Shown piece by piece: positions 1 to 8,691 of a stretch of DNA of 64,000 nt (the first letter of the stretch is position 1; every line of letters begins with the position of its first letter). The translations under genes were made by a program, and so were the position numbers. The DNA is from CAWJLS01 sp963843755 (GTDB lineage: Bacteria; Acidobacteriota; Thermoanaerobaculia; Multivoradales; DATKCC01): contig CAWJLS010000013.1 in assembly GCA_963843755.1 (NCBI GenBank), positions 62,001 through 126,000 of the forward strand, read 5' to 3'. The notes beneath the pieces are model-generated. The model had not been told where the DNA came from, searched no databases, and was given only the letters and a program-made list of their open reading frames with translations.

Positions 1-2
1 GC

Positions 3-617
3 TGGCGGCGGCGGACCGGCAGCGTGAAGAACGAGGACCTGTGGCGGCGGCTGGCCGAGCTCGAGGAGGCGCACGACGTGGAGTGGCGCTGGGTCAAGGG
101 GCATGCCGGCCACGAGCACAACGAGCGGGCCGACGAGCTGGCGACGCGGGAGATCGGCAAGCGGCGCCGGCCGAGCTCTCCCGGGGCGGCCGAAGGCGCC
201 GCGGAAGCCGACGTGGAGGTTCTGCTGCGGGTCTCGGGCGGTGCCTCGGGCGGTTGGGCGGCGGTGGTCCGGCAGGGCGCCGACGCCCAGGTGCTGAGCG
301 GCTCGTTCCCCGGCGCCAGCGCCAACGAGATCGACGTCCTGGCGGCCGCCGAGGTCCTGGAGTCGCTTTCCCGCGAGCTGGCGATCGCGCTCTACTCCGG
401 GTCGGACTATCTGCGCAACGGAGCCACCCAGTGGATGCCCAAATGGAGTCGCACCGGGTGGACGACCAAGGCCGGCACCCCGGTCCGCAACCGGGCCGCC
501 TGGCAGCGCCTGGAGCGGGCGCTCGCCGGCCGGCGGGTCGCCTGGCCGTCGATCAAGACCAGGAAGCCCGAGGGCTGGAAGGAGCTGGGGCAGATCGCTC
601 GGGACGCGGCCGGCTGA
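3..617 (+). CDS. rnhA: RNase HI with a second, degenerate RNase H domain (5' partial)
   Basis: The reading frame is already open at the left edge (codons from base 3 read WRRRTGS before VKNEDLW), so the start lies outside the window. The visible first part is the C-terminal third of a classical RNase HI, including KNEDLWRRL and VKGHAGHEHNERADELA with the catalytic-loop His and last Asp. RNase HI cuts the RNA strand of RNA-DNA hybrids. After a short Ala/Pro linker a second RNase H-like domain follows (WAAVV, NEIDVLAA, YSGSDYLRNGATQW, GWTTKAGTPVRNRAAWQRL). In it the usual active-site positions are changed: the first Asp is absent, Glu is replaced by Asp in NEIDVL, TDS becomes SGS, and the KGH loop is gone. 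It is therefore probably a non-catalytic copy. The 3' end overlaps the convergent gene by about 65 bases. Confidence 0.85.
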   Translation, partial: WRRRTGSVKNEDLWRRLAELEEAHDVEWRWVKGHAGHEHNERADELATREIGKRRRPSSPGAAEGAAEADVEVLLRVSGGASGGWAAVVRQGADAQVLSGSFPGASANEIDVLAAAEVLESLSRELAIALYSGSDYLRNGATQWMPKWSRTGWTTKAGTPVRNRAAWQRLERALAGRRVAWPSIKTRKPEGWKELGQIARDAAG

Positions 618-2061
618 TGGCGTCGTCCCGGTCCGCGCCCCGATCCGGGCCGGCGGCTTCCTCCCCTTCGATCAGCGCGCGGATCCGGTAGACCCCGTCG
701 GCCGGCAGGCGGCGAAACCCGGTCCAGGCCGCCGCCGCCAGCGTCCCGTCGTCGAGCCGGCGGGAGAGCCAGCGGCCGGTGCCCGAGGCCGTCTCCCGGG
801 GGAACGCGACCCCGGCGTCGAGCGCCCAGCGCCGGTTCGCGCGCTCCTGGGCCCCGACCGGCGGCGCCAGCAGCAGAGGCAGCCCGAGGGCGGCGAAGAA
901 GGTCATCTCGCTCGGCTTGGTCCAGAGGACGTCGGTCTCCGCCAGCAGGGCGTGGAAGCGTGCGAAGTAGCGCTCCACGTCGCCCTCGGCCAGGATCGTG
1001 AGGCCGCCCTCGCCGAGCGCCGCTCCCAGCCCGAGGCGCTCGGCCCAGCGCGTGAACCGGGTGGCGAGCGCCGGCCGGGAGCCCGCCACCAGGCCCAGCC
1101 GGAGTCGACCCTGGAGGATCGCCGGCGCCAGGTCGACGAGGATCGCCCGGGCGAGGGCCGCCTGAGCGCCGGCGCCGCCGACGGCGTAGGTGAGGAGCGG
1201 CGGCCGTCGGTCCGCCGGCGCAACGGTCTCGCCCAGGTCGTGCTCGATCTCCTCTCGGTGGGCGGCGCGGAAGGTCCCTGTGGGGTCGAGCCGGGCCAGG
1301 CGGGCAGCCAGGTGGTGCCGGAGGGTTGGGAGGTCGGGACCGCCGAGGAGCGCCGGCGGCAGCGGGAACCCGGTCTCGACGACCTGCTCGGCCGGCACGC
1401 CGTAGGAGCGCAGCCGGTCGGCGGCCTGCCCGCTGGGCGCCAGGTAGGTGACCACGGTCTCCGCGGCGGCGGCGGGCACCCAGGCGCGGCTGAGGTCGGT
1501 GTCGGTCACCAGGCAGTAGGTCGGCCGGTAGCCGCTGCGCTGGGCGGCGAGGGCCGGCAGGAAGTAGGTGGTGAGGAGGGGGCGCCCGGCCCGGCGGGCC
1601 GCCTCCACCACGCCTTGGCCGGCAGCCTGGCCGACCGCCTGGCCAACCCCCTTCCCGGGGTCGTTTCCGCTCCCCACGAGCCGGGCGAGGAGCCGGGCCG
1701 CCGCGGTCGGGCGGGTCGAATCACTCGCCCCGGGAGGCGGGCCGATCCGGGTCAGCAGCTCCAGCGCCGGTCGCAGGAGCCACCCCGTGAGCCGCCCCTG
1801 GGACGCGCGGGAGAGGCCGTCGTAGAGCCACCGCGCCAGCGACCAGAGAGCTTGCTCAGAGGCGGTGGAGTACGGTCTGCGGTCGGCCCGGACGAGCTCC
1901 ACGCCGAGCGCTTCCGCCAGGGCGTGGGCGGCCCGCAGGTGGCCGTAGCCCATCACCACCGCCGTCACCACCGGCGTCCGCCGCGGGAGGGCGGGCGGGG
2001 CTTCGGTCGCCTCCGCCGGGCCGGGCGGAGCGGTGCGGGGACGGCGGAGGGGAGAGGGCAA
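553..2061 (-). CDS. GT-B-fold glycosyltransferase-like protein
   Basis: About 500 residues. The N-terminal part has a MGYGHLRAAHALAEAL stretch, which resembles the first strand and loop of GT28/MurG-type and diacylglycerol glycosyltransferases. The C-terminal half has VGGAGAQ and LWTKPSEMTFFAALGLPLLL, as expected for the donor-binding half of a GT-B enzyme. No specific donor or acceptor can be assigned. The first possible start is TTG at 2061. A later GTG would remove the low-complexity Pro/Ala leader and is equally plausible, because no clear ribosome binding site marks either. It is the third gene of a leftward unit after a GT21 glycosyltransferase and a PAP2 phosphatase, 61 bases past the PAP2 stop, which suggests a role in membrane-lipid glycosylation (inference). 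Confidence 0.6.
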   Translation of the reverse strand: MPSPLRRPRTAPPGPAEATEAPPALPRRTPVVTAVVMGYGHLRAAHALAEALGVELVRADRRPYSTASEQALWSLARWLYDGLSRASQGRLTGWLLRPALELLTRIGPPPGASDSTRPTAAARLLARLVGSGNDPGKGVGQAVGQAAGQGVVEAARRAGRPLLTTYFLPALAAQRSGYRPTYCLVTDTDLSRAWVPAAAAETVVTYLAPSGQAADRLRSYGVPAEQVVETGFPLPPALLGGPDLPTLRHHLAARLARLDPTGTFRAAHREEIEHDLGETVAPADRRPPLLTYAVGGAGAQAALARAILVDLAPAILQGRLRLGLVAGSRPALATRFTRWAERLGLGAALGEGGLTILAEGDVERYFARFHALLAETDVLWTKPSEMTFFAALGLPLLLAPPVGAQERANRRWALDAGVAFPRETASGTGRWLSRRLDDGTLAAAAWTGFRRLPADGVYRIRALIEGEEAAGPDRGADRDDAISRPRPERSAPAPSSPRASWS

Positions 2062-2122
2062 GATCGAGTCGAAGGATACGACAGGGCGAAGCGCCGGGAG
2101 CGGGGGGGGGGATCAGAAGAGC

Positions 2123-2698
2123 TCAGATCCCCGCGAGGCGGCCCATCGCGACCAGCATCGGCGCGCCGTCGACCAGGGCGTGGGCGAGCCAGCCCGAGGC
2201 GGCGCCGACCAGCACTCCGGCGGCCACGTCGAGGGGGTAGTGGGCCCCCAGGTAGATCCGCGACGCGGCGATGCACGAGGCCAGCACCAGGGCGACCGCG
2301 CCGGGGGCCCCGCCGGCCAGGGCGACGGCGACGGCGAAGGCGACCGACGTGTGGCCGGAGGGGAAGGAGAGCTCGTCCGGCGTCTCCACCAGCGGGGCGA
2401 ACCCGCGGATGCCCTCCGCGGGGCGGGGACGGCGCGCCACCCGCTTGAGGAGCTGGGAGGCGAGGGTGGCGAAGGCGGCGCCGAGGAAGAGGAGCAGCGC
2501 GTCGTGGCGCTCGGAGCCGCCGGCGGCCGCGAGGATCAGGCCGGCGAGGACCCAGCTCTCCGTATCCCCCAGGCGGGTGAAGGTCCGCATGACCTGGGTG
2601 AGCAGGGAGCTCTCCCAGCGCCGGACGAGCAGCAGCACGGAGCAGTCGAAGGAGAAGAGAGCGCCACGGCGCCCCGAGTTCGGCGAGGGGGGAATCAT
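2123..2698 (-). CDS. PAP2-family lipid phosphatase
   Basis: A 191-residue membrane phosphatase. All three PAP2 motifs are visible: KRVARRPRP (K-x6-RP), SFPSGHTS (PSGH) and SRIYLGAHYPLDV (SR-x5-H-x3-D), set among hydrophobic helices. The family removes phosphate from lipid phosphates such as phosphatidate or polyprenyl pyrophosphate on the outer face of the membrane. The start at 2698 was chosen because its ATG overlaps the TGA of the upstream glycosyltransferase (ATGA), giving translational coupling. A longer reading frame upstream is only a shadow of that gene. The position between two glycosyltransferases suggests it processes a lipid intermediate of the same pathway; the exact substrate is unknown. 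Confidence 0.85.
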   Translation of the reverse strand: MIPPSPNSGRRGALFSFDCSVLLLVRRWESSLLTQVMRTFTRLGDTESWVLAGLILAAAGGSERHDALLLFLGAAFATLASQLLKRVARRPRPAEGIRGFAPLVETPDELSFPSGHTSVAFAVAVALAGGAPGAVALVLASCIAASRIYLGAHYPLDVAAGVLVGAASGWLAHALVDGAPMLVAMGRLAGI

Positions 2699-3963
2699 GC
2701 GGCCCTCCCGGGTTGAGACAGCGGATGGGGAGACGGCGCGGACGGCTCGAGCGGGTCGAGCCGCTCGTGCGAAGACGCGTCGTTCGCGGGGCGGAGCAGG
2801 CTGCCGCGCCCGATGATCAGGCGGGTACCGCGCCAGACGATGGTGCGCCGGCAGGCCCCGGCGACCCAGGCGGTAAACATCATCAGGTCCTTGAGCGGGC
2901 CGAGCACCAGGCGGCGGCCGGCCATGGGGGCGGTCCGCAGCCGCCGGATCAGGAGACCGTCGGCCAGGACGCGGACGCCGAGCGCCGCGGGCGCCAGGGC
3001 CAGAACCCTGGGGCCGAGCCCGTCGAGCAGGGCGGCGACGGCCCAGGCCAGGACCAGGGGCGTCGGGTTGAGCAGCAGCTCCCCGACGTAGGCGGCGGGG
3101 TTGATCCGCGCCCGCATCTGGGACCACCGGAGGTGGCGGGCGAACACGGACCGGAGCGATCGGTCCGGATCGAAGGTGGTGAGCGGGGTGGCGGCGAAGG
3201 CCACCCGGTAGCCGGCCCGGTCGATCCGGCGGCCGAGCACGTAGTCCTCGGCCAGCACGTCGCGCACGCCGTCCCAGCCGCCGGCGGCGCGCAGAGCCTG
3301 CCGCGGCATGAGCATCGACTTGCCGACCACGCAGGGGTGTCCGGCGGCGTGGGCGGCCGCCAGGGAGGGGGTGACGAAGCCGGCCAGGTGGAGGGTCTCG
3401 AAGGCGGCTCCGAGGGTCGTCTCGGCCGCCGGCACCAGGCCGTTGGTCACCAGCCCGACCGGCCGCGGGTCGCGGGTCGTCGGCCGGAGCTCGGCGGCCA
3501 GCGAGCGCAGGTAGTCCGGGGCGGGGCGGACGTCGGCGTCCGACACCAGGACGAGCTCATGGCGCGCCGCGGCCTCGAGCTGGGCGAGGTTGGTCACCTT
3601 GGGGTTGAACCCGTTGACGGCGCCGGCCCGGGGGCGTCGGGCGACGATGCGGATCGGCACGTCGGGGAAGTCGCGCCGCAGCCGCTCGGCGACCGCCACG
3701 GCCGGATCGTCCGGATCGGTCGTGCCGAGGATCAGCTCGAACCGCGGGTAGTCCTGCCGGGCGAAGGCCGCGAGGTTGTCGTAGAGCTCGGGCGTCACGC
3801 CCTTGAGCGGCTTGAGAACGGAGAGGGGCGGGCAGGGCGTGGACACCGCGCCGGTCTCTCGGCGGGGGCGGCCCACTCTCTTCCAGGCGAACGCCGCGAA
3901 GCCGAGGGTCGCCACCAGGGAGAGCAGGGCCAGCAGGGCCAGGCAGAAGGTGATCGGGCTCAT
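2695..3963 (-). CDS. GT21 glycosyltransferase (ceramide glucosyltransferase / HpnI-like)
   Basis: A 422-residue processive-type glycosyltransferase with an N-terminal membrane helix. GT21 hallmarks are present in order: D1 in TDPDDP (about residue 83), D2 in SDADVR (about 142), D3 in AEDYVLG (about 240) and the R-x-x-R-W type motif RHLRW (276-280), followed by hydrophobic helices near the C-terminus. The family contains ceramide glucosyltransferase and hopanoid HpnI, which transfer a sugar from a UDP-sugar to a lipid acceptor at the cytoplasmic face. The start at 3963 is preceded by GAGGAG at good spacing; an ATG/GTG further upstream lacks this. It is the first gene of the leftward operon with PAP2 and a GT-B protein. 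No squalene-hopene cyclase or sphingolipid genes are in the window, so the acceptor is open. Confidence 0.82.
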   Translation of the reverse strand: MSPITFCLALLALLSLVATLGFAAFAWKRVGRPRRETGAVSTPCPPLSVLKPLKGVTPELYDNLAAFARQDYPRFELILGTTDPDDPAVAVAERLRRDFPDVPIRIVARRPRAGAVNGFNPKVTNLAQLEAAARHELVLVSDADVRPAPDYLRSLAAELRPTTRDPRPVGLVTNGLVPAAETTLGAAFETLHLAGFVTPSLAAAHAAGHPCVVGKSMLMPRQALRAAGGWDGVRDVLAEDYVLGRRIDRAGYRVAFAATPLTTFDPDRSLRSVFARHLRWSQMRARINPAAYVGELLLNPTPLVLAWAVAALLDGLGPRVLALAPAALGVRVLADGLLIRRLRTAPMAGRRLVLGPLKDLMMFTAWVAGACRRTIVWRGTRLIIGRGSLLRPANDASSHERLDPLEPSAPSPHPLSQPGRAA

Positions 3964-4072
3964 GGTTCGGCTCCTCGATGCTGAGGATGCCGTCACGCCA
4001 TGGCGGAGCGGTGACCGCGCCGAAACGGCGGAGTCAGCAGTGTGTGACGGAGCGATGACATGCAGGCCGGGC

Positions 4073-4078
4073 TATACT
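4073..4078 (+). promoter_or_regulatory. -10 box TATACT upstream of the spermidine-synthase-like fusion
   Basis: TATACT lies 61 bases before the ATG at 4140, in the divergent intergenic region (3964-4139). No convincing -35 is seen at 16-18 bases upstream. AGGAG at about 4120 serves as ribosome binding site. Confidence 0.4.
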
Positions 4079-4139
4079 GCCGCCTCGGTCTCAGCAGGTC
4101 CTCCCTTTCGAGCACCCCATCGAGGAGCCCCGATTTCCC

Positions 4140-7100
4140 ATGTCCTCGTCGTTTCTCCGCCGTGTTGCTCTGCTCCTTTTCACCAGCGGCTTCTGCAGCC
4201 TCGTCTACCAGATGGCGTGGCTCCGTCTGCTGCGCCTGGTCTTCGGCGCGTCGACGGCCGCCTCGGCGGCGGTGTTGGCGATCTTCATGGGCGGGCTCGG
4301 CCTGGGCAGCCTGTTGCTCGGGCCGCGGGCCGACCGCTCGTCCAACCCCCTCGGACTGTATGCGCGCCTGGAGACCGGCATCGCGCTGGCGGCGGCGGTG
4401 AGCCCGCTGCTGATCGCCGGCATCCGGCAGGCCTACATCGGTCTCGGCGGGACGGAGTCGCTCGGGATGGCGGGGGGCACGATCGTCCGCCTGCTGCTGG
4501 CGGCGGTGGTGCTCGGTGTGCCGACGTTCTTCATGGGCGGGACGCTGCCGGCGACCGTCCGGGCGGTGACCCGGGCGACCGACGCCAGCCGGCGTACCGT
4601 CGGGCTGCTCTATGCGGTCAACACGCTCGGCGCGGTGATCGGAACCGTCGTCACCGTCTTCTGGGCGCTCGAATGGGAGGGCATCCGCCGGACCGTCTGG
4701 CTGGCGGCCCTGGTCAACCTGCTGGTGGCGGTGACGGCCCGGGCGATGGCGCGGCGCTGGCAGGAGCGGGGTGGGGCGGAGGGCGTGCAGGACGAAGGTG
4801 TGCAGGACGAGGAGGAGGTCGCGCCCGCCGTCCGCGCTCCGGCGGCGGACACGGCAGGCTCACCGGGCTCGGTCAGGGCACCTCTCGCCTTCGTCCTCGG
4901 CGCGGCGGCGGCGGTCGGCTTCGCCTTCTTCTTGATGGAGCTGGTCTGGTACCGGATGCTCGCGCCGATCCTCGGCGGCACCTCCTACACCTTCGGCATG
5001 ATCCTGGCGGTCGCCCTGGCCGGCATCGGCACCGGCGGCCTGATCTACTCGGCCGGCGCCCGCGCCCGCCGGCCGACACTCCTCGGGTTCGGCGCCACGT
5101 GCGCCCTGGAGGGCCTCTTCCTGATCGTTCCGTTCGCCCTCGGCGACCGGCTGGCGGTCTTCGCCCTCGGGCTCCAGGGGCTCGACGCGGGCGGCTTCGG
5201 CGGCCTGGTGCTGCAGTGGGGGATGGTCACCTTCCTGGTGGTCTTCCCGTCGGCCCTGGTCGCCGGCTACCAGTTCCCGCTGCTAGTCGGGGTGCTGGGG
5301 ACCGGCCGGGAGGCGGTCGGGCGGGAGGTCGGCCTGACCTACGCCTGGAACACCCTGGGGGCGATCGGCGGCGCGGTGGCCGGCGGCTTCGGTCTCATGC
5401 CGCTGTTGAGCGCCCCGGGGACCTGGCGCTGGACCGCGGTCGGCCTGGCGGTGCTGTCGCTGGGGGCCCTCGGCTTGGGGTTGGCCCGGAGCGGCTCCGG
5501 CGAGACCCCGCGGCTGCCGCGGCCGGGGCGCCGCGTACCGAAGGTCGCGGCGGGTCTGACCATCGTCCTCGTGGCCGTCTCCTGCCTCGCTCTCTCCGCC
5601 GCCGACGGCCCGAGCGCGTTCTGGCGCCACGGTGGCATCGGCGGGCGGCGGGCCCAGGACAAGTTCGACGGTCCGAACGACCTGCGTGCGACGATCCGGC
5701 TCGACCGCGGCCGCATGGTCTGGGAGGCGGATGGGCGCGAGAGCAGCATCGGGCTGCTCCAGGGCGCCGGCTACACCTTCGTGGTCAACGGCAAGGCCGA
5801 CGGCAGCGCCCTCGGCGACGCTCCGACCCAGGTGTTCGGCGGGCTGGTCGGGACCATGCTCCACCCTCATCCACGCAGCGCCCTGGTGATCGGCCTGGGG
5901 ACGGGGAGCACGGCCGGTTGGTTGGCCTCCGTGCCGGGCATGGAGCGGGTCGACGTGGTGGAGCTCGAGCCGACGGTGGTCCGCGTCGCCAAGGACTGCG
6001 CGCCGGTCAACCGGAATGTCCTGAAGCGCGACAACGTCCACCTGATCCTGGGTGACGGACGGGAGTTCCTGCTGACCACCGACCGGCGCTACGACGTGAT
6101 CTTCTCCGAGCCGTCGAACCCCTATCGGGCCGGCATCTCGAGCCTGTTCACCCGCGAGTTCTACCGGGCCGCCACCGAGCGGCTGACCGACGACGGCCTG
6201 TTCCTCCAGTGGCTCCAGGGCTACGAGGTCGACCCGGCCGTGGTGCGCACGGCCTTCGCCACCCTGGGATCGGTCTTTCCGGCGGTCGAGAGCTGGCAGA
6301 CCCACGGCGGCGATCTGCTCCTGGTGGCGGGACACCGGCCGCTGGTCCACGAGTGGCGGAGGGTCGCCCGCCGGGCGGCCGAGACGCCCTACCGCGAGGC
6401 GCTGGAGCGGGTATGGGGGGTTTCGGGTGCGAGCGGCTTCTACAGCGCCTTCCTGGCCGGTCCCGAGCTGGCGCACGCACTCTCGGAGGCGGTCGAGAAG
6501 CAGGGCGAGCCGATCAACACCGACGACCATCCGGTGATCGAGTACGGCTTCGTGCGCAACCTCGGCCGGCGGGGGCTGTTCCACGTCGAGGATCTGATCG
6601 ACCTCGCCCACCGCCTCGGCGCGGACCGCCCGCACTTCGGGCCGCCCGACAGCTCGGGGACGGGGAGCGGAACGCCCGACTGGGCCCGGGTGGAGGATGC
6701 GGCGTCGGCCCGCGGCCTGTTCCTCCAGTTCGATGCGCCGACCCCGCCCGACGCCGGGCAGGATCTGCTGGCCCGGATCGAGGCGCGTCGGTTGTACCGG
6801 GCGGGGGACTTACCGGGCGCCCTGGCCGCCTGGGAGAGCCAGACCGAGGCGCCCAGGTATCCGGCGGACCGGTTGCTGGTGGCGGAGGCACTGGCCGCGG
6901 GGGGTGACGAGCGAGCGCCGGCGGCCGCCGACGCCCTCGCCACGGTTCTCCCGACGGAGGCCGAGGCGGTGCGGGCGCTCTATGCGTCCAGGCTGGGCGA
7001 CTGGTCGGCCGCGGCGACCCATCTCGAGCGGTTCTTCGACCGCCTCCACCGGTCCCCCTGGCTGGTCCACGGGGTGCAGGAGAGGGCCTTCCGCCTGGCG

Positions 7101-7427
7101 GCCAGGGTCGGGGCCGAGAGCCGCGACCTGTCGATCCGGATGCTGACCGCGACCTCCCGGCCGTTCGCGGTGGAAGTCGGGGAGCTGTCGCGCAAGATCA
7201 TCCAGGTGGAGCTCGCCGCGGGCGCCGGCTTCCGCGAGCACTGCGCCGATGTCTTCGGCGCCATGGAGCCGTTCGTCCCGTGGCGCAAGCACCTGCTCGA
7301 GCAGCGGGTCGCCTGCTACGAGCTGACCGGCAGCCCCTTGCTCGGGCGGGCACGCGACGAGCTGGTCACATGGCGGAGCGGCGAGCCGTCGCCGCTCGGA
7401 GCCGGCATCACGGCCGGCGGTTCCTGA
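4140..7427 (+). CDS. Membrane-fused spermidine synthase-like methyl/aminopropyl-transferase fold protein
   Basis: 1095 residues. The first ~480 residues form a multi-helix membrane region of the MFS-like type often fused to spermidine synthase domains (FTSGFCSLVYQMAW at the N-terminus, then many hydrophobic segments). Residues of about 575-780 form a SAM-type nucleotide-binding fold: VIGLGTGSTAGWL, VVELEPTVV, GDGREFLL and IFSEPSNPYRAG. The GTGS and D/E-rich motifs match the polyamine aminopropyltransferase family, although such fusions are not proven to make spermidine. The last ~280 residues are Ala/Arg-rich and look helical, possibly TPR-like. A SPSNPY-type motif is kept, so activity is likely. 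It stands alone; the neighbours run in the other direction. Confidence 0.78.
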   Translation: MSSSFLRRVALLLFTSGFCSLVYQMAWLRLLRLVFGASTAASAAVLAIFMGGLGLGSLLLGPRADRSSNPLGLYARLETGIALAAAVSPLLIAGIRQAYIGLGGTESLGMAGGTIVRLLLAAVVLGVPTFFMGGTLPATVRAVTRATDASRRTVGLLYAVNTLGAVIGTVVTVFWALEWEGIRRTVWLAALVNLLVAVTARAMARRWQERGGAEGVQDEGVQDEEEVAPAVRAPAADTAGSPGSVRAPLAFVLGAAAAVGFAFFLMELVWYRMLAPILGGTSYTFGMILAVALAGIGTGGLIYSAGARARRPTLLGFGATCALEGLFLIVPFALGDRLAVFALGLQGLDAGGFGGLVLQWGMVTFLVVFPSALVAGYQFPLLVGVLGTGREAVGREVGLTYAWNTLGAIGGAVAGGFGLMPLLSAPGTWRWTAVGLAVLSLGALGLGLARSGSGETPRLPRPGRRVPKVAAGLTIVLVAVSCLALSAADGPSAFWRHGGIGGRRAQDKFDGPNDLRATIRLDRGRMVWEADGRESSIGLLQGAGYTFVVNGKADGSALGDAPTQVFGGLVGTMLHPHPRSALVIGLGTGSTAGWLASVPGMERVDVVELEPTVVRVAKDCAPVNRNVLKRDNVHLILGDGREFLLTTDRRYDVIFSEPSNPYRAGISSLFTREFYRAATERLTDDGLFLQWLQGYEVDPAVVRTAFATLGSVFPAVESWQTHGGDLLLVAGHRPLVHEWRRVARRAAETPYREALERVWGVSGASGFYSAFLAGPELAHALSEAVEKQGEPINTDDHPVIEYGFVRNLGRRGLFHVEDLIDLAHRLGADRPHFGPPDSSGTGSGTPDWARVEDAASARGLFLQFDAPTPPDAGQDLLARIEARRLYRAGDLPGALAAWESQTEAPRYPADRLLVAEALAAGGDERAPAAADALATVLPTEAEAVRALYASRLGDWSAAATHLERFFDRLHRSPWLVHGVQERAFRLAARVGAESRDLSIRMLTATSRPFAVEVGELSRKIIQVELAAGAGFREHCADVFGAMEPFVPWRKHLLEQRVACYELTGSPLLGRARDELVTWRSGEPSPLGAGITAGGS

Positions 7428-7469
7428 GACCGAAGGGGGCGCCGAACCTCCTCCCGCCGCCCGCTCCGG

Positions 7470-8552
7470 CTACTTGCTCGGAGCCCAGACCACCTTGCCC
7501 GCCGTGTCGACGTAGCCCCAGCCGTCGGCCGTGGTGACCAGCGAAAGCCCGTGGTCGAAGTCGTCGACCTTCTGGTAGTCGGGCTGGACGACCAGCATGC
7601 CTTGCTTGTCGATGAACCCCCAACCGCGGTCGTGGACCAGGACGGCCGCCCGGGCGTCGTGGAAGCTGCGGGCGTCGTCGAACGCGGCCTCGATCACGAC
7701 CTTGCCGGTCGGGTCCATGAATCCCCATTTGACCCCGACCCGCACCGGCGCCAGGCCTTCGGAGTAGCTGCGGGCGCCGTAGAGGGTCGGCTCGACCACG
7801 ACCTTGCCCGAAGGGTCGATGACGCCGAAGGCGCCGTCCTCGCCTCGGACGATGGCGAGCCCTTCGGAGAAGGAGTAGGCGTCGGTCCAGGCCGGCTCGA
7901 TGACGCCCTTTCCGGAGCGGTCGATGAAGCCCCAGAGAGTGTCCCGCCGGACCGCTGCCAGATCCTGGGAGAAGCCGCGGGCCTCGGCGTACTCCGCCGG
8001 GATGACCATCTTGCCTGTGGGGTCGACGAAGCCCCACTTGCCATCCTTGAGCACCGGCGCCCGGTCCTTGTCGAACGGTCGCACACCGCCGAAGGCGGGC
8101 TGGATCACGAGGTTGCCGGCCGGGTCGACGTAGCCGCCCAGGCCGCCCGTCGAGACCGGCGCGAGACCGTCCGAGAAGCGTCCGGCATCCTCGAACCGAG
8201 GCTGCATGACCCAGGCGCCGGCCGGGTCGATGAACCCCCACTCCTTGCCCTGGGCGACCGGGATCAGACCCTCGGCCATGGGGCCGGCGCTGACGTACTG
8301 GGGCTCGATTACCACGGCGCCGGTGCCGTCGATGAACCCGACGCGCAGGCCCTTGCGCACCGGGAACCGCCAGTCGGCGTCCGGGTCGACGGAGCGGTTG
8401 GCGCCGGAGTCCTGGGCCGGCTGGCAGGCGGTGAACCAGGCGGCCGAGACGACGCAGAGCAGGGCGAGGAGGACGAGCTTCGCCCAGGAGGCGCGACGGA
8501 CGCGGAACGCCGGGGCGAGGGACGAGAACAGGACGGAACGGTGACCGGACAT
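7470..8552 (-). CDS. WG-repeat lipoprotein
   Basis: A 360-residue exported protein. The N-terminus has a hydrophobic segment ending in FTACQ (about residues 39-43), a plausible lipobox with Cys as lipidation site. The rest consists of about nine WG repeats of roughly 35 residues, each with the pattern WGFIDPxGKxVIxPxxxxAxxFxxGLAxV; the last repeat is truncated. WG repeats form beta-propeller-like or beta-rich surfaces in proteins of mostly unknown function. The start is well supported by GGAGGT four bases before the ATG. It converges on the preceding gene with 42 bases between stops. No partner is suggested by the context. Confidence 0.85.
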   Translation of the reverse strand: MSGHRSVLFSSLAPAFRVRRASWAKLVLLALLCVVSAAWFTACQPAQDSGANRSVDPDADWRFPVRKGLRVGFIDGTGAVVIEPQYVSAGPMAEGLIPVAQGKEWGFIDPAGAWVMQPRFEDAGRFSDGLAPVSTGGLGGYVDPAGNLVIQPAFGGVRPFDKDRAPVLKDGKWGFVDPTGKMVIPAEYAEARGFSQDLAAVRRDTLWGFIDRSGKGVIEPAWTDAYSFSEGLAIVRGEDGAFGVIDPSGKVVVEPTLYGARSYSEGLAPVRVGVKWGFMDPTGKVVIEAAFDDARSFHDARAAVLVHDRGWGFIDKQGMLVVQPDYQKVDDFDHGLSLVTTADGWGYVDTAGKVVWAPSK

Positions 8553-8691
8553 GGTGACCTCCGGGTGCTGAGTCTGGGATGGTTAGGTCGGGCGGCCCGA
8601 CCCGGACAGTCTCCCCGCCCCGACCCGGCCCGTCAAGCCCCGGACGCAACCGACTCGCCGCTGACGGACCCTCGCCGGCTCCCGAGAGCGC

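Noticed and set aside
3803..6055. A 750-codon plus-strand frame starting inside the GT21 gene
   Set aside because: It overlaps the spermidine-synthase-like fusion in another frame and has Arg/Pro/Gly-rich shadow composition.
7470..8470. Imperfect ~105-base repeats as a DNA repeat array
   Set aside because: They are the WG repeats of one protein and differ at the DNA level.
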